From positions 1 to 18,356 of the forward strand of contig CAZWRK010000084.1 of the NCBI GenBank assembly GCA_964635875.1: a DNA stretch of 18,356 nucleotides. The letters run 5' to 3'. The notes under the pieces were generated by a model, which was not told where the DNA came from, searched no databases, and was given only the letters and a program-made list of their open reading frames with translations. A program made the translations under genes and the position numbers. This DNA is from CAZWRK01 sp964635875. Lineage in GTDB: Bacteria > Pseudomonadota > Gammaproteobacteria > Burkholderiales > Aquaspirillaceae. Below are positions 5,697-14,162 of the stretch, one piece after another (the stretch's first letter is position 1; each line of letters begins with the position of its first letter).

Positions 5697-7489
5697 CAGG
5701 TCCTCACGAGGTCACGGGCAGGGTCGTGCTGCCGGTAGAGCCGCATGCGCAGGCGACCACCGCCGATCGGCACCAGCCCCGTCACGATGCAGACCGCCTC
5801 CTGGAGGTACACCGCCTCGTCGCTGAGCAGGACGACGGAGCCGCGCTCGAGGTACCCGTACCGCTGCTCGGAGCCCTCGTAGTCGACCCACGTGCGTGCG
5901 AGCGCGAACGCGGCAGCCCGCCACTGGGCGACGGCGATCGCGGAGGTGGTGTCGCAGATGACGGACGCATCCAGGGAGGCTTCGACGACGAGGGGGCCCC
6001 CGTCCTTGCGGCGGTACCTCCGCTGGGACGCTGCGCAGAAGGGATCCAGCAGACCCGTCGTGGTGTCGGCGGCGTCGACGTAGTCGCCGCGGAGCCTCGC
6101 CACAGCGCAGTAGTTGCCCGTCCTCGCCGACCGGGCGTAGTTGACGGAGATGTCGTTGACCATCTTCGAGCGGTCCACGGTCACCCGGGACACGCGCTCA
6201 AGCGTTGGATCCAGCGCGGTGTCGAGGCGTGCGACCGCCATGGACGCCGGCGCCCCGTAGCGCCAGACGACGGGTGCCACGCCACCCGGGCCCGTGTAGA
6301 GGGACACGGGCAGGAGCGGAAGCACCGAGGACCGCAGGAAATCCCAGGGCTTCACCCGGGCGTTGATTTGGAAATCGAGGTTGAAGCGAGCCAGAAGCGG
6401 CGCCGCGGTGGCAAACCGCCCACGATCCACTCCGGAGGTGCTCGCCGACAGCAGGTCGTAGATCACGTCGGCCGCGTTGCGAATGAGCGCACCGCCCGGC
6501 CCGAGCTTCCCGCCTGCCGTCAGGTCTTCCTCGTCGCGCCAGCCCACCCACATTCGCCGGTACACCCCGTCGTCGACGTGGTAGGTCGCGTCGATGTCCG
6601 AGGCCGCAGCGCCGAGCGCCCAGATGGGGCTGGCGCCGTAGGTGTAGGTCCCGGTGGGGGAGTAGGTCCACTCGTCGTCGGTGGAGGCCTTGGTGTACCA
6701 CCAGCCCACGACCGCGATCGGCTGGCCGCGGTTGTCGTGGGTGTTCCGGACCAGGAAGCGCCGCCCCTCCGTGAAGTCGGCGTTGTTGACGTAGACGGTG
6801 GTGGCCGACACGTGGTGCCCCGCGATCACCATCGACAGGTCGCCGCGGTTGGCCGTCGCACCATCGGGGGTGTCTCGGTGATCCACCCAGACCGCCTCGG
6901 AGCCCGTGATCCACCCGGTGGACGCGATCGAGGTGCTCACGACGCCCGGGCGGCCGTAGATGATCGGGTACGCCAGGCCGAGCTCCTCCGGCGCCAGGCT
7001 GAGGATCATGTCGTCGTCGAAGTTGGCGCCCGCCACGGCCTGGTCGGCGGCCGGGATCTCGCTCTCCTCGAGCCACGGCGCCATCTCCAGGGTGAGCGCT
7101 ACGGCCTCGTGCGGCTCGCCGTAGTCCGGATCCTCGATCACGCCGTCGATGACGACGCGGCGCTTCTCGTACGCGGTCCCCTCCACCCAGCGGGAGAGCT
7201 GGGCTCGTGCCGAGGACAGGTCAAAGCCAGCGGCGACGAGGGCGGGCACGTCCTCGGGAAAGAGGACCTCGAGGGATACCGACACGGAGGCCGCCGTGCC
7301 GTCCGCCGGATCGGCCAGCTCCTCCGACACGTCCGGAGCGCTGAGCCCGGGGAAGTACTTCAGGGCGTCCCGGTCGGCGTTCACCGGCACCACCTCCGAA
7401 TCCGCGATGCGCCACACGCGGCCGGCCCAGGTGATGTCCAGGAGCCACCAGGCGGTGGCGCCCTGGTCGGGCGTGTAGCGCCCGCTCAC
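5696..7489 (-). CDS. Tail hub / baseplate structural protein
   Basis: 597 aa. GTG 7489 has GAGGAG five nt upstream and overlaps the upstream stop (GTGA); a longer open frame into the previous gene is out-of-frame noise. Residues about 1-150 form a beta-rich domain with DITWAGRVWRIADSEV and VSVSLEVLFPEDVPALVAAG. AYPIIYGRPGVVSTSIASTG comes next, then a Trp/Tyr-rich middle. The C-terminal part ends in a beta domain (RRYRRKDGGPL, YLERGSVVLLSDEAV). This layout and the position between the large tip protein and the fibre fit a central tail hub. It is not assigned to a named family. Confidence 0.6.
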   Translation of the reverse strand: MSGRYTPDQGATAWWLLDITWAGRVWRIADSEVVPVNADRDALKYFPGLSAPDVSEELADPADGTAASVSVSLEVLFPEDVPALVAAGFDLSSARAQLSRWVEGTAYEKRRVVIDGVIEDPDYGEPHEAVALTLEMAPWLEESEIPAADQAVAGANFDDDMILSLAPEELGLAYPIIYGRPGVVSTSIASTGWITGSEAVWVDHRDTPDGATANRGDLSMVIAGHHVSATTVYVNNADFTEGRRFLVRNTHDNRGQPIAVVGWWYTKASTDDEWTYSPTGTYTYGASPIWALGAAASDIDATYHVDDGVYRRMWVGWRDEEDLTAGGKLGPGGALIRNAADVIYDLLSASTSGVDRGRFATAAPLLARFNLDFQINARVKPWDFLRSSVLPLLPVSLYTGPGGVAPVVWRYGAPASMAVARLDTALDPTLERVSRVTVDRSKMVNDISVNYARSARTGNYCAVARLRGDYVDAADTTTGLLDPFCAASQRRYRRKDGGPLVVEASLDASVICDTTSAIAVAQWRAAAFALARTWVDYEGSEQRYGYLERGSVVLLSDEAVYLQEAVCIVTGLVPIGGGRLRMRLYRQHDPARDLVRT

Positions 7490-10400
7490 GTCAGCTCCTC
7501 GACTCGGACGGTCCCGACGCGGAGGAACTCGTCGAAGGCCTCGGTGCCGATGACGTTGTCGACGCGCAGGGTGTCGGTGACGATGCTGCCGTAGACGATG
7601 AGGGCGGGGTTTTTGACCAGCGACACCGTGGTCGAGCTCGCCGGCAGGGTGGCGCCGCGGAACACGACCACCGGCGTGACCGCGCCCTGCAGCTCCTCGA
7701 GGAGCCCCGGGACGGAGTACGGCGTGTCCCCATAGTTCGCAGTCGGCGTCCCGCCGCTCCAGCCGACCACCCAGGACGGCGTGGGCGGCTCCTCCATGGC
7801 GATGCCACTGGTGTCGACGCCGTCGGGCCACGAGACCTCGACCGCGTAGCGCGGAGGCGCGGTCTGGCGCATGGAGCGGATTCCAGTGCGGCCCTCCGTG
7901 GTTTCGACGTAGGTCTTCAGCTCCCGCGCCCACGGGAGGCCGTACTCGGAGCCCCAGACGTACGCCGCCCCGACCATCAGCTTGCACGTGAAGTACCCCT
8001 CTGCCGTGGTGATGGTCGGGATCTTGAGCTTCAGCCAGGTGTAGGAGGTCGTGTACGGGATGAGCGCGACGACGTCGCGCAGCCAGATCTGTCCGCCGCT
8101 GCCGCTGGCGTCGTCGGTGATCTGGACGCCCGACAGCGTGATCCGCGACGTCGCCGCCGTCGCGGAGGCGTTCCACACGCCGTCCGAGTTGGATTCGATC
8201 GCGCGGACCTGCCCCGCGGCGAGACGGAAGTGCCCGCCCTTGAGGGCGTTGCGGTAGAGGTAGTCGGGGACTGCGCTGCCACCCGAGGTGTCGCACAACA
8301 CGCGGGTGCCGGCGCGGGTGAACTTCAGGCCCGACTGCCACACCAGCGAGATGTCCCCGATCTTCGTCCAGGCCCCCAGCAGCGTCTTGCCCCAGATCTC
8401 GGCGGCGGAGAAGTTTGCGCCGAGCAGCGACACCGCGAGCAGGGGCGACTGCATGAGCGGTTCCCCCTGGCCGTCCACCCGCCAGACGATCTCCTGGTCC
8501 GCAGCGTCCGTCGCCGAGCGCCACACCTGGCGCCGCGACGAGCGAGCCGTCGTGAACAGGTTCTCGATCGGGTAGTCGTAGCGGGCCGCGATGTCCCAGC
8601 CCTCACCCTGGTAGCTGAACCCCCCGCGCGCCTGGATCTTGACCCCGTCGTCCACGGAGACCGGCGCCGGGCCGTACCAGCGGCCGAGGAAATTGTCGGG
8701 CGCCGTCCGGCCGACGATGGAGTCACCGTTGTTGTAGGCGAGGTAGCGCCAGATCACCGACGACGTCGCGCCGGTGATGGTGCCCCAGCGGAGCCGGCCT
8801 CCGGCGTTGGCCGCCGTTCCGGTGAGGGCCGTGCAGGTGATCTCCGTCCAGTCCGTGGAGGTCGTCCGGTAGGCCAGCACGGCCGCGGAGCCCCTCACCG
8901 ACACGCGGACCCGGAGACCGGCGCCGAGCGTCGTGGTGACGGACCCCACGGTGGCGCCGGCGCCGATGTCGTAGAGGCTGAGCCCCGTGGTGGAGATCTG
9001 GACGCGGACCTCGTACTGGAGCGGCGTTGCGTCGCTGATCCGCAGCTCGATCGCGGACACGGAGCTCGAGGGGTTCAGCCGCGCCTCCACGTCGATGCCA
9101 TCGGCGTGGGTGATGGTCAGCGACTTCGAGTAGTAGATCGTGTCCGGGCTGGTGGTATCGAGCTGCAGCCCCGACGACGTCAGCGTCTCCGTCGCTGCGC
9201 CCGTCGCCGTCTTCGTCCACGTCACCAGATCGCCCGGCTTGTCGAAGGGGGCGTACACGACGTCCCAGCCGGACACGTTCGCCGGATCGGCGATCTCGTC
9301 GGTGTCGAGCGGGCAGGGTTGGGAGGTGTAGCCCCCGCCCCACACAATCGACAGGGAGGGCCCCGACGTCGCCGGGGTCGCAACGTTCGTCGACAGCACG
9401 GCCACCCGCCCAATCGAGAACGTCATCGACATCTCGGTCAGGTACGTCCCCGCGTCGTCCCAGAGCCGGAATACGTGGAGCTCCAGCCCAGACCAGGTCA
9501 CGCCGCCGTCTGTGGAGCGGGTGAAGTACAGCAGCTGCGACGACATCGAGCGGCCGAGCAGGTACAGGCAGCCGTCCTCGTCAAGCGCCAGGGTGAGCTC
9601 GCCGTCGGTGTAGATGCCGCCGCCCACGGTCGCGTACTCGGTCGTCGAGACGGCGTCGACGCCGAGGACCTGCTCGGCCGTGGACAGCGCCTGGAAGGCG
9701 CTGGCGATGCGCGAGACGATCGGGACGTACGTGGCGGTCGAGCCCAGCGTGAGGCCGCCGCCGATCCACGCGCAGACGAACACGTTGTCGACGACGGCGA
9801 TCTCCGGGTACCCCCGGTCCGTGTCGCTGCGCGTCTCCACCGCGGTGAAGGAGCACCCGAGGTCGGCGCTTGCGTACTGCGTGATCTCCTCGCTTGTGCC
9901 GTTCGTGCGCCACGCGAGAAGGAGGACCTGGTCGTTGGCGTAGGCGCCGCGCAGGCGCCGCGGCGTCGCCCCGACCGAGGCGGGCAGGCACGCCCGGGCG
10001 CCGGTGCTCCAGGTCGCTCCGTTGTCGTCGGAGTACTCCATCTGGACCTGGTAGTGGGTGGCGTCGATCTCCCGCCAGAAGAAGCACAGGATGCGGCCGG
10101 ACGGCAGCCGGACGAGCGTCGGCTGCATCGAGTAGGTCCCGGTGGACCCATGATCGAACACGGTGACGGGCGTGGCCGCGTTGGCGGTGGTGACCGTGTA
10201 GGCCACGACGTATCGGAGGTCCTGCACCACCGCGACGAGCAGCGTCCCGTCGTCGAGGGTCACCGCGTGCGGGTGGTGCCACTTGTCCGCCGTGGTGCTC
10301 CGGTTGATCCACGCCCAGTCGTCGAAGATCCACGGGGGGTTCCAACCGCGCCAGTCCTGGGCGGCGCCGGCGCGCCATACGAACGACGCCTCCTGCCCGG

Positions 10401-10626
10401 CCGGCATGCCCGCTCGCTGGGTGCGGACCTCGAGGGTGCCGCCGGCGGACTGGGTGCCCGACGCGTCGAGCACCATCGCCGAGTCGTCCTGGGCGACGGC
10501 CACGCCGACCCGGGGCCCGGCCTCGGTGTAGGAGGATTCGTCCGCGTCTAGGTTGGCTGCGCAGATGAGCGGCTCCGGGATCACCAGGCCGCGGAGTGTG
10601 GGGCGGGTGAGCGCACTTCCAGCCAT
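7486..10626 (-). CDS. Large tail-tip protein with sialidase-type Asp-box beta-propeller
   Basis: 1046 aa from ATG 10626, which shares one base with the tape-measure stop and has GAGGG upstream. Two clean Asp boxes (S-x-D-x-G-x-T-W) occur at 199-206 (SDDNGATW) and 371-378 (STDGGVTW), with a weaker one at 253-260 (SADLGCSF). These and the strands between mark a beta-propeller at roughly 100-435. About 455-645 looks like a LamG/concanavalin-type sheet (SLTITHADGIDVEARLNPSS). The rest is beta-rich and ends VRVEELT. A conserved Arg triad was not established, so enzymatic cleavage of sialic acid is not claimed. Host glycan binding or structural use are alternatives. Confidence 0.7.
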   Translation of the reverse strand: MAGSALTRPTLRGLVIPEPLICAANLDADESSYTEAGPRVGVAVAQDDSAMVLDASGTQSAGGTLEVRTQRAGMPAGQEASFVWRAGAAQDWRGWNPPWIFDDWAWINRSTTADKWHHPHAVTLDDGTLLVAVVQDLRYVVAYTVTTANAATPVTVFDHGSTGTYSMQPTLVRLPSGRILCFFWREIDATHYQVQMEYSDDNGATWSTGARACLPASVGATPRRLRGAYANDQVLLLAWRTNGTSEEITQYASADLGCSFTAVETRSDTDRGYPEIAVVDNVFVCAWIGGGLTLGSTATYVPIVSRIASAFQALSTAEQVLGVDAVSTTEYATVGGGIYTDGELTLALDEDGCLYLLGRSMSSQLLYFTRSTDGGVTWSGLELHVFRLWDDAGTYLTEMSMTFSIGRVAVLSTNVATPATSGPSLSIVWGGGYTSQPCPLDTDEIADPANVSGWDVVYAPFDKPGDLVTWTKTATGAATETLTSSGLQLDTTSPDTIYYSKSLTITHADGIDVEARLNPSSSVSAIELRISDATPLQYEVRVQISTTGLSLYDIGAGATVGSVTTTLGAGLRVRVSVRGSAAVLAYRTTSTDWTEITCTALTGTAANAGGRLRWGTITGATSSVIWRYLAYNNGDSIVGRTAPDNFLGRWYGPAPVSVDDGVKIQARGGFSYQGEGWDIAARYDYPIENLFTTARSSRRQVWRSATDAADQEIVWRVDGQGEPLMQSPLLAVSLLGANFSAAEIWGKTLLGAWTKIGDISLVWQSGLKFTRAGTRVLCDTSGGSAVPDYLYRNALKGGHFRLAAGQVRAIESNSDGVWNASATAATSRITLSGVQITDDASGSGGQIWLRDVVALIPYTTSYTWLKLKIPTITTAEGYFTCKLMVGAAYVWGSEYGLPWARELKTYVETTEGRTGIRSMRQTAPPRYAVEVSWPDGVDTSGIAMEEPPTPSWVVGWSGGTPTANYGDTPYSVPGLLEELQGAVTPVVVFRGATLPASSTTVSLVKNPALIVYGSIVTDTLRVDNVIGTEAFDEFLRVGTVRVEELT

Positions 10627-12437
10627 CAGAGCCCTCGCAATCCGGGCGTCCGGCCCTTGGAGATCTCCTGCATCGTCGGGGAGTTGCGGGAGAGTCGATC
10701 AGCCTCGTAGCGGGCGACCTGGGCCGTATGTCGGTAGGCGGTGATGGCGTAGACGTCGCCTCGCCCGCCCAGGGCACCGCTGACGCCCGCGTTGGCGCGG
10801 TCGAAGGCCTCCCGCCCGCCGGCGGCGCTGACGCCCTGCTTCGACACCATGAACTCGCCGGGCTGCATCCGGACCGTGGACTCGTCCGGCTGCAGACCGC
10901 CGGAGTGAAACGCAGGCGTCTCCGACGCGATGACCGCCTCCTCCGCCACGCCGGCCGCGAACGCAAAGCCAGCCGGACCTATGTTGTAGGGCCAGGGTGC
11001 GGACGCCAGGGACTGCGACACCGCGAGCGCCGTGTTGATCGCGGCCGTGGACATCGCAGCGATCTTCTGGGCCTCGAACGCAGCGCGGGCCGCGTCCTCC
11101 TGCGCCTCGATGCGCTCCTTCAGCGCTTCCTTCTGCGCGTCCGTGTAGTAGTCCTCGCCAGCGGCGAGCTGGTCGTTCAGGAGCGTAATGTTCCGGGCTG
11201 CCGCGGAGTAGGCGGACTCGAACCCGGACTGCATCGCGCCCACGGCGTCGGTGACGTACCCGGCAAGCTGGTCGGTCGCCTGGCCGATTTGCTCCAGCTC
11301 CTTCTCCGCCTCCTCGGCGGCCCTCTTCTCGGCGTCGGCGCGGTCCTTCGCCGCCTTCTTCGCGGCCTCCGCCTCGGCCTTCTCCGCGTCCTCCTTCTCC
11401 TTGGCCAGGTCGAGCAGGAACTGGTTGTACCAGGCTTGTTGCTCGGCGTCGGTGACGAACATGGCCTGGCGCGCGGCCGCCGCTCGGGCGGCCTCAGCGG
11501 CGGCCTTCTCGCGCGCGTCCGCCGCGGCCTTGGCTCGCTCCTCGGCCTCAGCGTTCTCGCGCAGCTGGAGGGTCAGCTTGGTGGTCGCATCGTCCTGCGC
11601 CAAGAAGGCCCCGGCCTGGCCGCGGATGGCCTCCTCGTTGCGCGCGATCTCCTCGTTGGTCGCCCTGAGCTCGGCGCGTAGCGCGTTGAGCCGCGCTGCG
11701 GAGTTGGCGTGTCCCGTCGCGGCTCGATTGGAGGCGTCGAAATTGTCGTCCTGTGCGGCGGACAGCTCGTCGATCTGGCTCGTCAGCCGGGTTTGGTCGG
11801 CGTAGAGCTGGTCCAGCGCCTTCCTGTTGTCCTCGATGCTCGTGACGTAGGCGTCGGACGCGTCCAGCGTGCCCTGGATGATTTTCGCGTTGGTCTCGCT
11901 CAGCGTCCCGTTCGCCACCGCAAGTTCCAGCGTGGTGTCCCGCAGCTTGCGCACGGCCTCCGCTGCCTGGTCGGCATCCGTCTGGATCGCCTCGAGCTTC
12001 TTGCGCGCCCGCTCTGCGTTCGCTTCGTACTCCAGGAAGGCAGCGCCGCCGACCGCGACGGCGGCGGCGCCGGCGAGCGCGACCGGGCCCAGGGTGCCGA
12101 AGGCCTCGGCCGCGACCTCCGCGACGTCGGCCAGGTCCGCCACACCGCGGGCGGCCCCACCCGCGCCGGGGGCGACCATGTCGAGGGCGCCGGCGAGCTT
12201 CGCGGCGCCTGAACCCGCCTTGCCGCTGGCCTCGCCCATCCGGTCGAACGCACCCCTGGCGTCCTTTCCCGCGGCCGCCGCCCGCTTGGCCGCCGCCTCC
12301 GCCGCCTTGATCTCCTTCGACAGCTGCGCCGACATGGCCTTGGCCTGGGCCGATGTGATGTCCGGCAGCTTTTCCATCTCCGCCCGGAACTGGTCGAGGC
12401 GGGCAACGATGTCGATGCCAATGACGTTCTCGGCCAT
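10626..12437 (-). CDS. Tape measure protein
   Basis: 603 aa. It would set tail length and occupy the tube before DNA ejection. ATG 12437 (not the GTG three bases earlier) was chosen because it forms the same TGATG overlap used elsewhere and has GGGAGG six nt upstream. Long Ala/Lys/Glu-rich helices cover about 25-75, 140-325 and 340-460. A hydrophobic segment lies at about 113-134. The C-terminal block FHSGGLQPDESTVRMQPGEF with VSKQGVSAAGGREAF (about 510-550) is characteristic of tape measures. It follows the chaperone gene by one gene. The usual rough ratio of 1.5 angstrom per residue would predict a tail near 90 nm. Confidence 0.88.
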   Translation of the reverse strand: MAENVIGIDIVARLDQFRAEMEKLPDITSAQAKAMSAQLSKEIKAAEAAAKRAAAAGKDARGAFDRMGEASGKAGSGAAKLAGALDMVAPGAGGAARGVADLADVAEVAAEAFGTLGPVALAGAAAVAVGGAAFLEYEANAERARKKLEAIQTDADQAAEAVRKLRDTTLELAVANGTLSETNAKIIQGTLDASDAYVTSIEDNRKALDQLYADQTRLTSQIDELSAAQDDNFDASNRAATGHANSAARLNALRAELRATNEEIARNEEAIRGQAGAFLAQDDATTKLTLQLRENAEAEERAKAAADAREKAAAEAARAAAARQAMFVTDAEQQAWYNQFLLDLAKEKEDAEKAEAEAAKKAAKDRADAEKRAAEEAEKELEQIGQATDQLAGYVTDAVGAMQSGFESAYSAAARNITLLNDQLAAGEDYYTDAQKEALKERIEAQEDAARAAFEAQKIAAMSTAAINTALAVSQSLASAPWPYNIGPAGFAFAAGVAEEAVIASETPAFHSGGLQPDESTVRMQPGEFMVSKQGVSAAGGREAFDRANAGVSGALGGRGDVYAITAYRHTAQVARYEADRLSRNSPTMQEISKGRTPGLRGL

Positions 12438-12991
12438 CACGCCCCTCCCGACCTGGCGGCGATCGTGCGACCGAGCTCAGGCGTGACGACGCGGATCTTC
12501 GCGCGCATCGGCTTCCTCACGAGCTCCTGCAGCAGGAGGGCACCGTCACCTCCCTGGGTGGGGACCAGGATGGTCCAGTCGTCCTCGCCCGTCCCAGGCT
12601 TCCCCACCGGCTTGCGGGCTTTCTTCCACGCCCACCACTCGCCGCGGCTGACGGGCTTCGGCTCGGTCGCGAGCGGTCCCGGACGGCGCACCACCGCGGG
12701 AACCCACTTTCCCTTGCCGTCCTTTCGATGGTCGGTGGAGCCGACGGACACGCGTACCTCGGTGTCCGAGACCGTGGTGACAACCTCGATCTGCCCGGAC
12801 CGACCCGTCCGCCGCTTCACGCCGTTGGGGCCGTACCAGTCGCTGCGGGCCTTGTCGGCCACCTCCTGGGCAGCGGTCTCGAGGACGCGGACGGTCTCCC
12901 CGCCGGCCGCCTCAAGCGCCGCGCGCACGATTCGCTCTGCGTCTCCTGAGAGCGTGACCGTCGCGTTGCCGGTGGTGTAGCGCGTGATCAT
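12437..12991 (-). CDS. 184-aa minor tail / connector-like protein (HK97 gp10-like pattern)
   Basis: ATG 12991 lies 1 nt after the stop of the frameshifted chaperone reading frame (TGA-C-ATG), with AGGGG upstream. An N-terminal helix (about 16-52) leads into DWYGPNGVKRRTGRSGQIEV and strands (VVTTVSDTEVRVSVGSTD), the helix-then-'RTG..L'-then-sheet layout of HK97 gp10-like proteins. The rest is Lys/Arg/Pro/Trp-rich with a C-terminal helix. Such proteins usually sit nearer the head-tail joint, so the position between chaperone and tape measure is unusual. Function is inferred loosely. Confidence 0.6.
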   Translation of the reverse strand: MITRYTTGNATVTLSGDAERIVRAALEAAGGETVRVLETAAQEVADKARSDWYGPNGVKRRTGRSGQIEVVTTVSDTEVRVSVGSTDHRKDGKGKWVPAVVRRPGPLATEPKPVSRGEWWAWKKARKPVGKPGTGEDDWTILVPTQGGDGALLLQELVRKPMRAKIRVVTPELGRTIAARSGGA

Positions 12992-12992
12992 G

Positions 12993-13600
12993 TCAGCCCC
13001 TGCCTTGGCGCCGCGCCTCGAGCGCCGTGGCCGCCCGCGCGAACGGGGAGTTGGGGTTGCCGCCGGCGGCGCCGCCCGCCTTCCGGCGGCGCTGGTCGAG
13101 GTCCTCCAGGTCGAGCTGCTCCATGGCCACGATGTCCACCTGCACGCCGTGGGGGAGGCGCTGGAACCAGAAAGGGTCTCCGGCGCCGTAGCGGAGGCTT
13201 AGGCGGAGGGCGGTGCGCTCCCACTTTCCCCGCCCACGGAAAAACCCTGTCGGTTCTTGACCTCCTCGTCGCGCGGGAAGCGCGCGTCGAGCATCAAGCC
13301 CAGGCAGAGGTTGCCGGCGACGTCGACCTGCTCGGCGGTGACCTCGTTGCGGAGCAGGTGGTCGTAGACCTTGCCGCCGAAGGCGAGCGGCGAGCAGCCG
13401 CAGGCCTCGTAGGTAACGCCCACCCGCTTGCCGACCAGGGGCACGCAGAGCCCGATGGCGGCGGCCAGCACGCGGCGCGACGCGCGGTTGCCGTGCTTGC
13501 GCGCGTCCACCACCGCGAAGCCGATCTCCTCGCACTCGCTGAGCCCCGGCACGACGACGTCGATCTCCGCCTTCCCGAGCACGACCTTCGTGGGCTCCAT
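12993..13600 (-). CDS. Tail assembly chaperone, long form by -1 frameshift (gpGT-like)
   Basis: Ribosomes reading the short form slip back one base on GGGTTTT and continue in the other frame to TGA at 12993-12995. This gives 120 zero-frame residues plus 82 new ones (202 aa). The extension begins FRGRGKWERTALRLSLRYGA and contains GDPFWFQRLPHGVQVDIVAM, then a charged helix, a Gly/Asn linker and a basic end. It has no start codon or ribosome site of its own near its beginning, so fusion is the best explanation for its coding quality. In lambda the T part recruits tail tube subunits to the tape measure. Confidence 0.85.
13199..13600 (-). CDS. Tail assembly chaperone, short form (gpG-like)
   Basis: 133 aa. 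ATG 13600 shares a base with the tail-tube stop (TGATG). The protein starts MEPTKVVLGKAEIDVVVPGL, is mostly helical, and ends at TAA 13199-13201. Its role is inferred from place and mechanism: it lies after the tail-tube gene and upstream of the tape measure, and it contains a programmed frameshift site near its end, the hallmark of lambda G/GT-type chaperones. These bind the tape measure during tail assembly and are absent from the mature tail. Sequence similarity to known chaperones was not tested. Confidence 0.85.
   Translation of the reverse strand: MEPTKVVLGKAEIDVVVPGLSECEEIGFAVVDARKHGNRASRRVLAAAIGLCVPLVGKRVGVTYEACGCSPLAFGGKVYDHLLRNEVTAEQVDVAGNLCLGLMLDARFPRDEEVKNRQGFSVGGESGSAPPSA
13208..13266 (-). 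promoter_or_regulatory. Programmed -1 ribosomal frameshift signal
   Basis: Read on the minus strand: a Shine-Dalgarno-like AGGAGG (13266-13261), 13 nt, the slippery heptamer G GGT TTT (13247-13241) in the correct register for X XXY YYZ, a 5-nt spacer, then a GC-only 6-bp stem GGGCGG (13235-13230) pairing with CCGCCC (13213-13208). The zero-frame stop is at 13201-13199, just after the stem. An upstream SD and a downstream stem are known stimulators of bacterial -1 frameshifting, as in dnaX. Confidence 0.88.
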
Positions 13601-14136
13601 CAGGTCACCGAGATGTAGTCGGTGGAGTACGGCAGGCCGACGCCCTTGATGGTCAGTGTCGTCGGGTCGCCCTCGCTGATCTCGCACGACTCGATGTGCG
13701 CGTACTTCAGAACGACCAACCCGTCGCTCGTCCCGCCGTACTTGGTGCGCTCGATGGCCCACGACAAGCTGTAGGTCATCACGCCGTTCGTGTTGCTCGC
13801 CGAGAGCCCGCCCGCCGCGGCGGGGAGCGTCGCGACCGCCGAGGCGAAGGCGCCGGTGCGCCGGGCCATGTCCAGGGGGAGCTTCGCCGTGGCGTCGGTG
13901 GTGGCGATGAGCTGGCAGGTGAACGAGAAGCCGATGGGCTTGTTCTTGCCGTACCTCGATCCCACGTAGTCGTTCCGGTCGAAGAGATCGATGCGCTCAC
14001 GCTGGTTGTGGGCGATCTCGGAGAGGACAAGATTGCCGTGGTCGAACGTGATCTCGCCGGAGATCGGCGTTCCCGTACCGTCCGCGACGGTCAGGACGCC
14101 GTCCTCGATCATGACGGCAATAGAGGGGATGGCCAT
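13600..14136 (-). CDS. Major tail tube protein candidate
   Basis: 178 aa, ATG 14136 with AGGAG seven nt upstream. It begins MAIPSIAVMIEDGVLTVADG and is rich in beta strands (GEITFDHGNLVLSE, IGFSFTCQLIATTD, GVMTYSLSWAIERT, DPTTLTIKGVGLPY), a pattern like tail tube subunits, with no membrane segment. It directly precedes the frameshifted chaperone, which is the standard gene order. It is one-base overlapped with the chaperone start. The low-complexity Ala/Ser loop at about 94-115 would be surface exposed. The alternative is a different tail structural protein, but the position makes tube the best call. Confidence 0.7.
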   Translation of the reverse strand: MAIPSIAVMIEDGVLTVADGTGTPISGEITFDHGNLVLSEIAHNQRERIDLFDRNDYVGSRYGKNKPIGFSFTCQLIATTDATAKLPLDMARRTGAFASAVATLPAAAGGLSASNTNGVMTYSLSWAIERTKYGGTSDGLVVLKYAHIESCEISEGDPTTLTIKGVGLPYSTDYISVT

Positions 14137-14162
14137 GGGGGTGCTCCTGCGGAGAGGTCAGA

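Noticed and set aside
5726..10551. Very long plus-strand open frames (622 and 773 codons) opposite the hub and tail-tip genes
   Set aside because: They are antisense shadows expected at this GC content. Composition is Arg/Gly/Pro/Val-rich without domains, and the minus-strand genes carry recognisable motifs and coupled starts.
13224..13230. GGGAAAG heptamer (the lambda slippery sequence) on the minus strand, downstream of GGGTTTT
   Set aside because: It is out of register with the zero frame. It would only work for ribosomes already in the -1 frame and would lead to a third frame without a sensible product.
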